From contig CM066919.1 of the NCBI GenBank assembly GCA_033964015.1, positions 4,926,101-4,990,100 on the forward strand: a stretch of 64,000 bases of DNA, in the 5' to 3' direction. Under the pieces are notes generated by a model, which worked only from the letters and a program-made list of their open reading frames with translations, did not search any database and was not told the DNA's origin. Source of the DNA: Scolanthus callimorphus (Eukaryota; Cnidaria; Anthozoa; Actiniaria; Edwardsiidae). Every line of letters begins with the position of its first letter. Position 1 is the first letter of the stretch. A program made the position numbers and the translations under genes. This document shows, one piece after another, positions 46,401 to 56,029 of this stretch.

Positions 46401-48006
46401 CATAAAAGGAAACATTTTAGTCATATTTACGCCTGTATCGGGCGCAATTTCAAGCCCTGCTTTCTGAATAATTGCTGAATTTTCAAAGCCGTCCTTCCCA
46501 GGGATTTCAGCATGCTTTATGGAACCAAAAGTTATCAGCAGGGCATGTATTTTAAGTAATGAACATTAAAGAGTTGTATTTTATCTTTTAGGAACCCAAA
46601 TAGAGGCTAACAATGCAACCTACTTTGACATGCTCTCAGCGAGACTAGACACGCTGGAAGATGATGATATAATTCATGAGTAAGCTTTATTATTTAAGAA
46701 TAGATTGGGCAGTAACAAAACAATCCTGAACCAGTTGTTCATGAGGACCCCGGGCTCACTTACCACCACCCGGGGCCTGATATTACCTTTTTTGGTGTAT
46801 AGTAGGTGCCATTGGCAACCAATTCAATAAGTTTAGTCCACAAAAAGCAAATAGTTGCCACACAAACGTTGTTTTAGCTGAACTAAAACAAGATGGGATA
46901 CCATTTGGCAACTAACATTTTAGTCGCCAAGCTCCCACATTTAGTCCCCATTTGGTGACCATATGGTCGCAGTGTCGGGCCCTGACCCTGATTATTTTTG
47001 CCCTTACCCAACCTGGAATTTCTGAATTTCTGGAGTTTCCCCAATATGATCATCCTTGTGTGGGTAGGTACGAAACACTGACCTGTGCTTCTTGGACCCC
47101 CATCCATTGGACCCCTCTTGACCCTGTCCATGTACCCCCTAGTCCATGGACCCCTTGTTAAAAATGTGGAGATTGGGAAATGTTTTACCTCAGTCCTTAG
47201 ATTGCTCTGAAGGTACCACCTGGTCGCTCTCAATATTGTTGTCATAAACTAGCTCACAGATTTTTCAGCCGATCAAAAGAAATTTGCAATTGTATAACAA
47301 CAACCCCTCTCCTTTCCAATCCTTGGCATCTTTACTAGGTTCTTAGAGGATTTGGGGTAGAATTATGTCACATAAAGCCTGATTCAGGGACATTTTCTTG
47401 TCCTTTGCATCAATTGATGGCATAGACTTTGATAGAGATATCAAACAGTGAAATTTCAAAACAGTTCATTAAGTTATGAATGTAAATTGTGTTGAAGACT
47501 GACCAGTTTTGCTACATGATGCTAATTCAGTCAGACCTGTAACAAAAGTGAAGCTGGAGAAATTCATCTACAAAATTATTAAGTTCTTCATGTGAAAGCA
47601 TTTGAAAGCATCTGCCTGAATTAATTAGTTATTGAAATTCATTCATATCCTTAGGGCAAACTGGTGTACTGTTCATGGCACTAAGTACAAAAAGGGAGGA
47701 ATTGTCCACACAGGCAGCGATGGTATCTTTCCAGAATTTTCCGAGGTGCAGAAAATCGTCACAGTACCTGTAAAGGCAAATGGCCAGGTTTTTTTCATTT
47801 TGAAAGAGATAGTGACATTACAATATGATAGTCATTTGCACGCATTTAAGGTAAGACTTGTAAATCGAGGGGGTGTGATGGTTAGGCAGCAGTCAGAGTT
47901 GGTAACCTACAAGCCATTAAACATATGCAGCAGCATGGATCGCAATGACAACTCTAAATATATTTGCCCCAAATATGATTTAGACATATACAATGAACAA
48001 ATGTAG
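40496..48006 (+). CDS. TNP2-like CACTA transposase (10 exons, ~846 codons) with one in-frame stop
   Basis: Exons: 40,496-41,107; 41,622-41,771; 42,263-42,437; 43,067-43,224; 43,510-43,683; 44,019-44,388; 44,554-44,815; 45,682-45,881; 46,592-46,679; 47,655-48,006. Every junction is GT-AG and in phase. Residues 1-60 hold two C2H2 fingers (CTLCN...H...H and CGIDGCG...H...H). The DDE core is recognisable: D295 in LYYDEVEVVNPLG (compare DGFNPFG in plant TNP2), D390 in VSGDNLAS, a CRVC knuckle (410-413), and D478, H481 and E485 in GDAMHDLLEG (compare D-x-M-H-x-E). SVIPKMHYLLHYPR and LGPMVRSWTMRFEAKH follow. The only lesion is TAG at 40,934-40,936 (codon 147, SVAVK-stop-VCVN), one change from CAG. 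It would cut and rejoin the element in the nucleus. AATAAA follows at 48,066. Confidence 0.9.
41241..41287. repeat. Poly-C tract (~47 bases)
   Basis: An almost pure C run with one T, inside the first transposase intron. It generates spurious Gly-rich frames on the minus strand and is a likely site of assembly uncertainty. Confidence 0.9.
41371..41586. repeat. MITE (GAGCCCTGG / AGCTTGAAATT ends), nested copy
   Basis: It runs from GGAGCTTGAAATTGTGCCCG to AATTTTGAGCCCTGG. CATAAATGCACGTAAA and CATAAAATTACGGC are mirrored inside. The same family, inverted, is at 46,252-46,462. It lies in a transposase intron. Confidence 0.7.
42482..42882. mobile_element. 401-bp MITE with GTGTTTT target duplication, nested
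   Basis: Ends CACAGGCTTACCATCCTCCA and TGGAGGATGGTAAGCCTGTG are perfect inverses. The arms continue through CCCGTAAATCATCTGTCATA to a loop at about 42,690. GTGTTTT flanks both sides (42,475-42,481 and 42,883-42,889), a 7-bp duplication pointing to a hAT-like mechanism. It lies in the third transposase intron. Confidence 0.9.
44889..44907. repeat. Poly-G tract
   Basis: Run of G in the intron after transposase exon 7, followed by a CACATACATGCATACACACATACA-type simple repeat. Confidence 0.85.
45907..46172. repeat. MITE (GCGATTTCAGATGA ends), nested
   Basis: The left end, AGAGCGATTTCAGATGA, is inverted on the right as TCATCTGAAATCTGCTCT. CAGCCAATCAAATTTGC and CTGATTGGCTAG are paired inside. 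A relative is at about 62,275-62,420. It lies in the intron after transposase exon 8. Confidence 0.8.
46252..46462. repeat. MITE (CAGGGCTCGAAATTAAG ends), nested copy
   Basis: It begins CCAGGGCTCGAAATTAAG and ends CAATTTCAAGCCCTG. It shares TAGGTGTAATTCAT and TTTACGCCTGTATCGGGC with the inverted copy at 41,371. Confidence 0.8.
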
Positions 48007-48065
48007 ATTTAATGGTTCAGCATTGAATGTCTAAAATGCCAAAGTTCTGTAAGCCTCAATAGGGA

Positions 48066-48071
48066 AATAAA
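48066..48071 (+). terminator. Polyadenylation signal of the transposase gene
   Basis: AATAAA 60 bases after the stop codon at 48,006. Confidence 0.55.
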
Positions 48072-48469
48072 ATTGCTAATAGGCCCCCTTGTTTCGTAAT
48101 TGTACTTTTATATTTTTATATTTTTATGGTCAAAGGTAGAGTGCCTTTCATATAGATGGGGTAGCTTAAAAGGCAATGAGAACAAATCGCATTTAATTAT
48201 TATTTAGCTTTATTTTTTTACAGAAGTGCTTATAGCATTGATTTGTATTTGTGGGAAAGAGTCAAATTTGCCATAACTTTTGTATTCTTCTTTAAATCTT
48301 AAATTCTTTGAAACATTGGCGATGTTGTATGGAACTTTTTACTCCAGTGAAGACCTTAATTATTTGTGAAATGTCATTTCATTACTTCAAGTTGCCCTGA
48401 CTGTTTACGACAAATTTATTGGGTAAACGTTTACAAAAATCACAAGCCTTGTTATGTGTACCATGATGG

Positions 48470-48678
48470 TGCAATTTTGGCCCAATTTTGGGGCCCAGTT
48501 GTAAAGGAGCCAAATTTTGAGGGGCCTATTTAGAGTAAAAGATAGTCGAATTGGCCCTAACAGGTACTTATTTTGGCCCATCTTATCCAAAACAGCTCCA
48601 TGTGGGCCAAATTGGCCCTTGCATCCTTGGGGCCGTTTTGGCCTTCGGGGCCAAAACAGCTCATTATTTTTTACAGTG
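48470..48678. repeat. Right TIR and subterminal GGCC repeats of the CACTA element
   Basis: Motifs include TTTTGGCCCAATTTTGGGGCC, GGGCCTATTT, TTTTGGCCCATC, GGGCCAAATTGGCCC and GGGGCCGTTTTGGCC. The terminal inverted repeat GCTCATTATTTTTTACAGTG follows. Confidence 0.8.
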
Positions 48679-49541
48679 TAGGTTTTCTCTTCATAATATT
48701 TCATTTTTCACTCATATAAAGTAGTGCAACAGTGGTCTTGCAACAACATTATTTTCAAATCTGTTCATTTTGTTTATTCTGCGAATATTCCGCAGCTTGG
48801 CACTAAAGTAATGTATGTTTGTTACACGTTTCAACTCACTTATATGTTTCTGGTCGCAACTCATCTGCTATTTAGAAAAGACCACGATCCGTCATGGGAA
48901 CAAATGGTATAAAATGAAACATAATCGTGGACACTGTTTAATGAAAGAAAAATATTTATGAAAGAAAAATAGACTAAAAAAGACCACGAAAAAGAAGCTT
49001 GTTTTTGACACTTTTTTAACCTGTTTACCAATGTTTCTTTTATCTCTTTCGATTGACGAGTGAATTTGCTGCTTTATATACCGTTTCCGGGAAACGTTGT
49101 CACCCAAAAAGCCTATAAGCTTGAAGCGCAAAGGATAATGGGGGCAGCTAAACTGTTACTGTTTGGTCTGAATTCAGACAGTTATCGCAACCACATGTGA
49201 AATCATTTAATTTCAGCACATTTCTAAGCATGTTTGTTTCTAGTATTTTACGGAAATTCAGATAAATATTTACCCTTAGTTTACAGTTGACGCGGTTTCC
49301 ATTGTTATTCGTAGGGAATTAACTCGGATAATGGCTCTCAACAAACTAAAAGTCGGGGAGGGATTTGAATTCTCCAGGGAAAGGTTGGGGTTGATCAATA
49401 GAATTGAATTGAATTTCTAGGTAAATATATTGCTCATTATGGATTAATAGGTAAGTATATGGCTCATTATGGATTAATAGGTAAATATCTAGTTATTTAC
49501 CTATGAATCCATAATAAGCCATATACTTACCTGTAAATCAA
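48679..49541. other. Intergenic, short repeats
   Basis: No gene. CACGTTTCAACTCACTTATATGTTTCTG (about 48,826-48,853) recurs at about 58,719-58,746. ATGGATTAATAGGTAA(A/G)TAT is repeated at 49,438-49,490 and then inverted at 49,498-49,535. Confidence 0.4.
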
Positions 49542-49544
49542 TAA

Positions 49545-49698
49545 TGTGTGGTTCCAGAAAATATCCCCCCCCCCCCCGGAAGAGTGTTGAAAAGTGACCC
49601 CCCACCTCTCTGGAATTCCCGAAGAAAAATACAGTATTTGTATGGAAAATATATCCTTTCCTATTATCCTTCCTATGGATAATTTCTGGAACCACACA
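49545..49698. repeat. MITE with TGTGTGGTTCCAGAAA ends
   Basis: The left end TGTGTGGTTCCAGAAAATATCC and right end GGATAATTTCTGGAACCACACA are inverted copies about 155 bases apart, with a C-run (49,565-49,577) just inside the left end. Confidence 0.8.
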
Positions 49699-49700
49699 AT

Positions 49701-51063
49701 AAGCCATTTTTACCAAGACTTCAAAGGGCACTGTCACGTTTGTTTCATCAAAATATTTTAAAATAAGACAAGTGTTCTACAGAAACCACTCCGAACCTAT
49801 ATTCTGTTTCAAATTAGTCTTAAAAAGAAAAAGAAACTTGTTCAGCCTGTTCGAAAATCAAAAATGCCAATTAGCAATCCAATTCCATCCGCTCGATTAT
49901 ACACGAAAATACTTCATATTTGTATTGATCTAGCAGCTGAAAGGTTAGGTATAAAACGTAGACCATTATTTTGTTGATTTGTAGGGAGTTTGACTGCATT
50001 TAAGCTACTTAAAATGACCCCAAATTAGACCAAATCCATGATAGACCATGACAGTTGCCCCTTTCACAATGACTAATTCAATTATCAACCCAAACATTTA
50101 ACTAGTGAATTCAAATCCATACACTTACCCCGAGAAAAAAAACATCCAATAATCTCAGTTTATGCATCTATGCTGACTGTCTGTCTATAACCAATATTTG
50201 CTTCTGATTATCCTTTATGCGAATCCCGTTGAACGCCACAAAACACGATTTCCGAGAACGCCTTCACTTGAACCATATTGAGAAGCGTTTGTCCAGTCTA
50301 CTTGCTTGGTCTCATTGCCCATAGAGTGTGTTTAAGACGTAAACCTGAAAATACAGATAAAATCATGCCCAAGTTAATTCATATCTAATCGTAGAGAGCA
50401 ACCAACGAGCGCAAAATACCTGAAACTTGCCTTCAGTTTCTCCATCTTGAATCAGTTCCATCCGTTTTGCTAGACAGAACGTTATGCAAATTGAGGTGTA
50501 GAAGCTGTAAGCTGTCAGGGCGTGGTACAAATGAAAATAACCAGTAAGGACGTAGTTGCTTTTGTCTCTATTATTTTCGTTCTACAAAGGAGTTCTTTGT
50601 CTGTAGTCTATTATCCTCGTTCTTTGTGTTGAGGTAGGGTATTGTTGTATTATCCAACCAGAGAGGAGCTTTACGCAGCTACGTACCGACCAAAATAACA
50701 GCGCTTTAATGAGTTGCGCTTTTACAAAAGGCCGCTTGATTGATTGGACTGGCTGTTGTACGAAAACAAAAGACGTAATTCGTGTTTGGAAACCTTTGTC
50801 AATCATAGTTGAATAAATGTTGTCATTCATTTTCTTCAGCATCAAAACTTTATTGTGCATGGTAAAAATTAATTGCAATGAGTTTCTCTGGGGAATCCAC
50901 TTCTATGAAAGCAGCTAAATAACTAACAATAGTTCCTATTGGAATCCGCTATCTTTTTCAATTGTAAACTGTACTCCTTTTCAAAACTGTTAAATTCAAT
51001 GAGAAGAATGCATTTCATTTGTCCCTGTTTTCTGAAAACCTTGTCAACTGTAAACTAAGTCCG
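49701..51063. other. Intergenic, no supported gene
   Basis: A possible 50-base minus-strand exon (50,469-50,420; KRMELIQDGETEGKF with AG/GT borders) could belong to the secreted-protein gene whose first exon is at 51,898. The phase does not match directly, so it is not annotated as a gene. Confidence 0.3.
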
Positions 51064-51160
51064 TTAATTACCTCGATTCTCGGCAATAACCCAAATACAT
51101 CCCTCGGGCCTACGGCCCTTGGGATGTATTGGGGTTATTGCCTCGAATCTCGGTAATTAA
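51064..51160. repeat. Strong hairpin
   Basis: TTAATTACCTCGATTCTCGG, then CAATAACCC and ATACATCCC on the left are inverted on the right as GGGATGTATTGGGGTTATTG and CGAATCTCGGTAATTAA. The loop is TCGGGCCTACGGCCC. The stem is about 40 bp. Confidence 0.85.
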
Positions 51161-51775
51161 CTCTAACATACTCCCTAGCGCACCAAGCTTTGTTGCTTTT
51201 TCCAGTGACAACGTATCCCGGAAACGGTATATATTAATTCGTTTGTGAAGAAGCGATGCACTTGAAATTCTTATCTATCTTGAAAGGACAAATAACAAAA
51301 CGAGATATCAAGTGTTAAGTAGCGTTAGAATTTTTTCAGCCGAGAAAATTAACAAAACGTCGAAATTCGTTTTCCTTCTTTTCCGTTTCTTTGCTTTTTT
51401 TATTCTTGGACTTTTGTATTATTTCCCCCCTTTTCCCCTTTTTTGCACGCGCACTTTTTCTTTTTTCTTCCCTTTTTTGCTTTTGTTTCCCCTTTTTTCT
51501 TTTTTCTGTTAGCTTCTCTTAGTTTTCCTTTTTGCCGATCAGTCAGTCAGATGGTGCCAATACTGAACCCTGGAGTTGTAGTTACAACAAACAAAACAAC
51601 AACATAAAAACAGAACAACAACGGTGACAACAAAAAATAGAACTTAGATGATGGAATCAAATATTGTTGCCAGTGACGATTCGTTTTGGATTTTTGAGCC
51701 AACTAAGGCGTTAGAATGTGAAGTCGAGCAAAATAAAACATGGGAAAGAGAGAAACGCATTCTAATTTCTCTTAC

Positions 51776-51898
51776 CTGTGTTCGTGGCTCTGTTCTCTTG
51801 CCATAATTAGAACTTCCGCTTGCAGTAAAACTTTCACAACATGAAGATAAGTAAATAACTAGAACTAAACAAGAAAGATATGTATACTTAAATTCCAT
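51776..51898 (-). CDS. Putative first exon of a secreted protein
   Basis: On the minus strand an ATG at 51,898 begins MEFKYTYLSCLVLVIYLSSC, a signal peptide, then CESFTASGSSNYGKRTEPRT and a donor CAG|GTAAGA at 51,776/51,775 (41 codons, phase 0). TATAAAG lies at 51,988-51,994, and this is the first ATG after it. Downstream exons were not found. The layout (TATA box, short 5' UTR, signal peptide, early donor) resembles the exon at 28,571, but the proteins are not similar. Function unknown. Confidence 0.45.
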
Positions 51899-51987
51899 GT
51901 TAAGTTAATGAAAGGAAAAACAAAACTAGAAAGATCTTTGTGCAACAGCCTTGACGATTTGTGAGCCCAAGATTTCAAGCAGGACTG

Positions 51988-51994
51988 CTTTATA
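51988..51994 (-). promoter_or_regulatory. TATA box upstream of the putative secreted-protein exon
   Basis: TATAAAG on the minus strand, about 90 bases before the ATG at 51,898, giving a start site near 51,960. Confidence 0.4.
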
Positions 51995-52010
51995 CTCGTT
52001 AATAGAGTAC

Positions 52011-53090
52011 TGTTTGTGGGCTAACAAACAGAGGGCGGGCTTTTCGCAGATTTTCTCTCAAACGAATGCGATTAATCAAAGTAGCCCCTTTTTCTAAACA
52101 AAGATTAGGGATTATTTTTCAGTCCAAAAGGAATAAAATCGAAATTAGGGATTTCTATGCAACTACAAAATCCCCCTCAACAATCTTATTGAACTGAAAA
52201 GGTTTTGTGCTGTGGAAAGAAACACAAGTTATTGAGGGGGTCGCGGCTTTCTTGGGAGATTTTCCTATATATTTAATTTTTTAATTTTCTGGAGGAAATT
52301 TCAAAATTTTCGTCCATGTTTTCACTATGCGGCCCCCACTTTCTGAAATTTCTGGATCCGCCCCTGTTGCGAAATTGATTGCATGAACATTGCGAATAAG
52401 TATCATGATTTTCTCTCAGTTCCATTTTGTCCTTCTAGTGCTACTAGTGGTGCAGATTTGGAGACAATTGAGCAGGTATTCAGTAAAGAATAGGGTATAG
52501 GGTGCGACCCAAACAGACCACATCGTGTTACATGAAGCACTTTTAAAGTAGTCTTCTAATACCTGTGATTTGCTTTCAACTGACGTGAAGATATGTGTAA
52601 GAACCAAAGACCGATTTTATACGATTTCATTTGTCACTTTAAAAAAAAAAAGAAATAGATGCATTGATTGTATCAGGGAAATTGTATTTTCCCTTGTTGT
52701 CAAATATCAGTATTTTTTCGAAATTTCTGTACGTGGAAACATGTATGAGTAGCACCTATATGTGGGACCATTGTGTGATGACCCGCGCGCCAGTGACCCT
52801 CAACTAGGAGATAGGAAATTGAGATGCTATTTATAGCACGCACCAATTTATAGCACGCAGCTATTTATAGCACACGTAGCAAACTATATCGTAAGTTAAA
52901 CGTATTACGGGTAAATGAAAAGTTCATGAATATTATAAGACATGTACAGTAAAAATTCCGCATCAGATATCTGAAAAATTTCAATGTTTATATGGAGTTA
53001 AACAGGGGATGTATGCTCTCGCCTACTCTTCAATATTGAAATAATATGGCTATGTGCACAGAGTTGGTGCCCAATTGCGTTACACGAAGA
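52011..53090. other. Intergenic, no gene recognised
   Basis: A solitary hAT-like end (CTGGATCCGCCCCTG, about 52,352) and a short TTTATAGCACGCA repeat (52,827-52,872) are visible. Nothing else is supported. Confidence 0.4.
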
Positions 53091-54174
53091 AAACGCACCG
53101 CTAGCGGTGCGTTTTGTCACACGTGACTCTCACCGGTGCGTTTTGCTTGGTTAGTGGTGCGTTTTGCGATGCCTTTTAGCGGTGCGTTTTGCGATGCCTT
53201 TTAGCGGTGCGTTTTGCGATGCCTTTTAGCGGTGCGTTTTGCGATGCCTTTTAGCGGTGCGTTTTCCGATGCCTTTAGCGGTGCGTTTTGCGATGCCTTT
53301 TAGCGGTGCGTTTTGCGATGCCTTTTAGCGGTGCGTTTTGCGATGCCTTTTAGCGGTGCGTTATGCGATGCCTCTTTGGAGGTGCTGGTACTTGGTCTTG
53401 TTCTTTTTATTGTTCTCGCAATGTCAACACGTTCAGAATACCGTCTTTACTTACTGGATGAGTTGCAATATATAAAGACTGCTTCAGCAAAATTGGAGGA
53501 GAAGGTGCAGAACGTGGCCAGGGTTCTCCCGTTTGTAAAATCGAGGATGGGCCAGAAGGACATAAAATGTTCTGCGGATTTGTATACTCGCCATGATGCC
53601 CTCTGTTCTTCCGTCGATTTCGAACTAGGACCCTGTTTCTTTTGTTCTCGAGATTTTTTTTTCGCTAAGATGTCTTCCCGTTTACGGTCGTAATAGCGCC
53701 TATTTCTTCCCGACTTTTGCTTGAGGCTTCGTTGTTTTGATTTCAACAGGCGTTCTGCACCAGTTTTGAACATAATTGAGCAGTTAATTCGGTTAAAAAT
53801 ATACTAATGAAGAGACAAGGTGAGGACGACGATAAAATCTATTGCTAGAGATCGTATTCCAAACACAACTCTAAAACGCACCGCTACAAGGCATCGCAAA
53901 ACGCACCGCTAAATGGCATCGCAAAACGCACCGCTAAAAGGCACCGCTAAATGGCATCGCAAAACGCACCGCTAAAAGGCATCGCAAAACGCACCGCTAA
54001 ATGGCATCGCAAAACGCACCGCTAAAATGCATCGCAAAACGCACCGCTAAAAGGCATCGCAAAACGCACCGCTAAAAGGCATCGCAAAATGCACCGCTAA
54101 AAGGCATCGCAAAATGCAACGTGAAAAGGCATCGCAAAACGCACCGCGAAAAGGCATCGCAAAATGCACCGGAC
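53091..54174. mobile_element. Fold-back-type element: inverted arms of 25-bp tandem repeats
   Basis: The left arm (53,091-53,371) is a tandem array of GCGATGCCTTTTAGCGGTGC-GTTTT (25 bp, about nine copies). The right arm (53,873-54,174) is the same unit in inverted orientation, AAAACGCACCGCTAAAAGGC-ATCGC (about twelve copies). The left edge is itself a palindrome (AAAACGCACCGCTAGCGGTG). A ~500-bp spacer holds a 108-codon minus-strand frame. Long inverted arms built of short tandem repeats define Foldback/TU elements. No clear target duplication was found. Confidence 0.75.
53447..53773 (-). CDS. ORF in the loop of the fold-back element, 108 aa, unknown
   Basis: The ATG at 53,773 opens a frame whose first 60 residues are strongly basic (LLKSKQRSLKQKSGRNRRYY, then REDILAKKKSREQKK), suggesting nucleic-acid binding. 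The C-terminal half is hydrophobic and unremarkable. I do not recognise it. It may be an exon of a gene carried by the element or chance. A plus-strand frame (53,313-53,693) overlaps it but starts within the repeat array. Confidence 0.3.
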   Translation of the reverse strand: MFKTGAERLLKSKQRSLKQKSGRNRRYYDRKREDILAKKKSREQKKQGPSSKSTEEQRASWRVYKSAEHFMSFWPILDFTNGRTLATFCTFSSNFAEAVFIYCNSSSK

Positions 54175-55504
54175 TAGGGTAAAATTGTAAGAGACGTTTG
54201 GAAACTTGTTCAGACGCTGGATTTGTATTTCGCGTGAAAAAACTAAAGACGTTTCAAAAACATAATTCACAGCAGGTTAAAGTATACTTAATGTGCATCA
54301 TGTTGACAAACAGGGAGTCGTTTTAACCAGAAAATACACACTTTTTTTAGCAATATCATTTTTTGTGTACATCTACCGGAAGTACAATCCTGACATTGTT
54401 CAGACGCTAAATTTGATATATTTTCATGTGGAAGTTGATAATAAAATAGATAATAAATTATTGTATGACAATCTATAGCTCATGTGCATCTGATTTCATG
54501 TTTTTGTTTTTCAAAACGGAACTTAGATCATTCTATAATCTATATTAATTGAATTTAGATACGGAAAATGTTACGCACGGTTTTCAATTTTCGTGACTTT
54601 ATTGACATTTTTTCCGTAGTAATTTTGTAAGATCTTTGATTTTATTGCTACGTCCTCATGCTTTGGCAGTACCTTTATTGGTATGTCAATTATGAAAACA
54701 TAATATTGTTGCGATCAATTTATTTTTGATGAAAAACGCTTATTTTGGTGCCGTTTGAAATTGGTCACCAACATCGCGCACGTCGCCATATATGTTCAGC
54801 CGTACAGGTGAATTCCAAAATGTTATGTACTAAAATACACTGCACTGTAAGTGCCACCTACTATTCCAAGTCAGGGGCTCATAACCCCTGTCCAAGTTCA
54901 ATACTTATACATGTGCACTACAGATGCAGTATGTAGTATTCAGACGAGTCGGAACTATTGCTCCTTCATCAGTACATAGATCTAGTTAATAAGGATGCGA
55001 GGCATAAACACGCATAAAGCATGCAAATCGGATTATTTCTGTCTTTACTTGACGCAGAGCTAGTTGGAGAGGGGATGAAGGAATTATGTGAGCAATCCGA
55101 TTTTATTATATGGATGCCAGTGTTTTACCGGAAACTAAAACACTCGTATTTTCCATATCTTCACTAGTGAAAATATGAAAAAGTTATGTACCGAATGTCC
55201 CGGATGTGCACGTTTGCAGTGTTGTTTTCTTGACTTCGTCTGCAGTGAAATCTCGCTCGCTCGGTCACACGAGTTTTAAGCCACAAAACTAAATTTTGTT
55301 CTAGTTTTAAAGAGAAAAACCTCATTTCAACTATGGCAGAGAAAGCTACAACACCACCAAAACACCACCAAATTAGTTCTTAACGACACAGGGAATCAGA
55401 AAGGGAGCATTTCACAAATAAACACTTTCGACTTTACCAAGTGAGTTGTTCAATTTGTAATATTTTGCCACTATGTCAATTCTAATCCATATAATAAAAA
55501 GAAC
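54175..55504. other. Intergenic, no gene recognised
   Basis: AT-rich; short frames only. TTCAGACGCT(G/A) AATTTG-like phrases at 54,210 and 54,399 hint at a decayed duplication. Confidence 0.35.
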
Positions 55505-55642
55505 ATTACACGGTGGCTTGAAGATATGTATTTCATTTTCTCGTGTCAAAAACAATATTTTACTCACTCGCTGCGCTCGTTCGTAAAATATTGCTCTTGC
55601 CACTCGAAAATAAAATCCATATCTACGCGCCACCGTGTAATA
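55505..55642. repeat. Palindromic MITE with ATTACACGGTGG ends
   Basis: The left end ATTACACGGTGGC is inverted at the right as GCCACCGTGTAAT. Inner arms match through GATATG / CATATC and ACAATATTTTACTCAC / GTAAAATATTGCTC, with GCTGCGCTCGTTCG at the centre. Confidence 0.8.
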
Positions 55643-56029
55643 TCCTCTATATATTGTGGCTTGACTTGTTATGGTACCGCATCGGCAATAGTCTCTCCGA
55701 AGGACCAAACCCACCTGGCCGGACGCACCCTTCTGCGTGAATGTACCTGTGGACTTTAGAATACGTGGAGTCGACGACAGCAAAGATGAAGCATTATTGT
55801 AATATGCTCATTTTAATAAGGGCATTTTTAAGCTGTAATACCCACAAGTTAGCTGAGATATATAGGACACCGCGGAAATACGTTTTTGCGCGCCCGGTCC
55901 GCAAATTCACGGCCAGCGGTTTTTTCGCCCCAAAATTAGGTAGTTACTTCATATATGGTTCACTATAGTGTCCCCAATATTCAATATACGTATCACTCTA
56001 GTGTCCCCATACGTATCACTATGTCTTAA

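Larger units (their letters stand above)
31584..48678. mobile_element. ~17.1 kb CACTA/EnSpm-like DNA transposon with two divergent genes
   Basis: The left end reads CACTGTAAAAAATAATGAGC (31,584 on) and the right end is its exact inverse, GCTCATTATTTTTTACAGTG, ending at 48,678. Both flanks show TA, a possible 2-bp target duplication (palindromic, so weak). Both subterminal regions hold clusters of GGCC / TTTTGGCC motifs. Inside are a TNP2-like transposase gene (plus strand) and a SAM-domain protein gene (minus strand), back to back. Terminal CACTG plus a TNP2-type transposase is the combination that defines the CACTA/EnSpm (CMC) superfamily. At least eight smaller elements have inserted in its introns and spacers. 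Confidence 0.9.

Noticed and set aside
53313..53693. 126-codon plus-strand ORF in the fold-back element
   Set aside because: Its start lies in the tandem array and it overlaps the more protein-like minus-strand frame; no recognisable domain.
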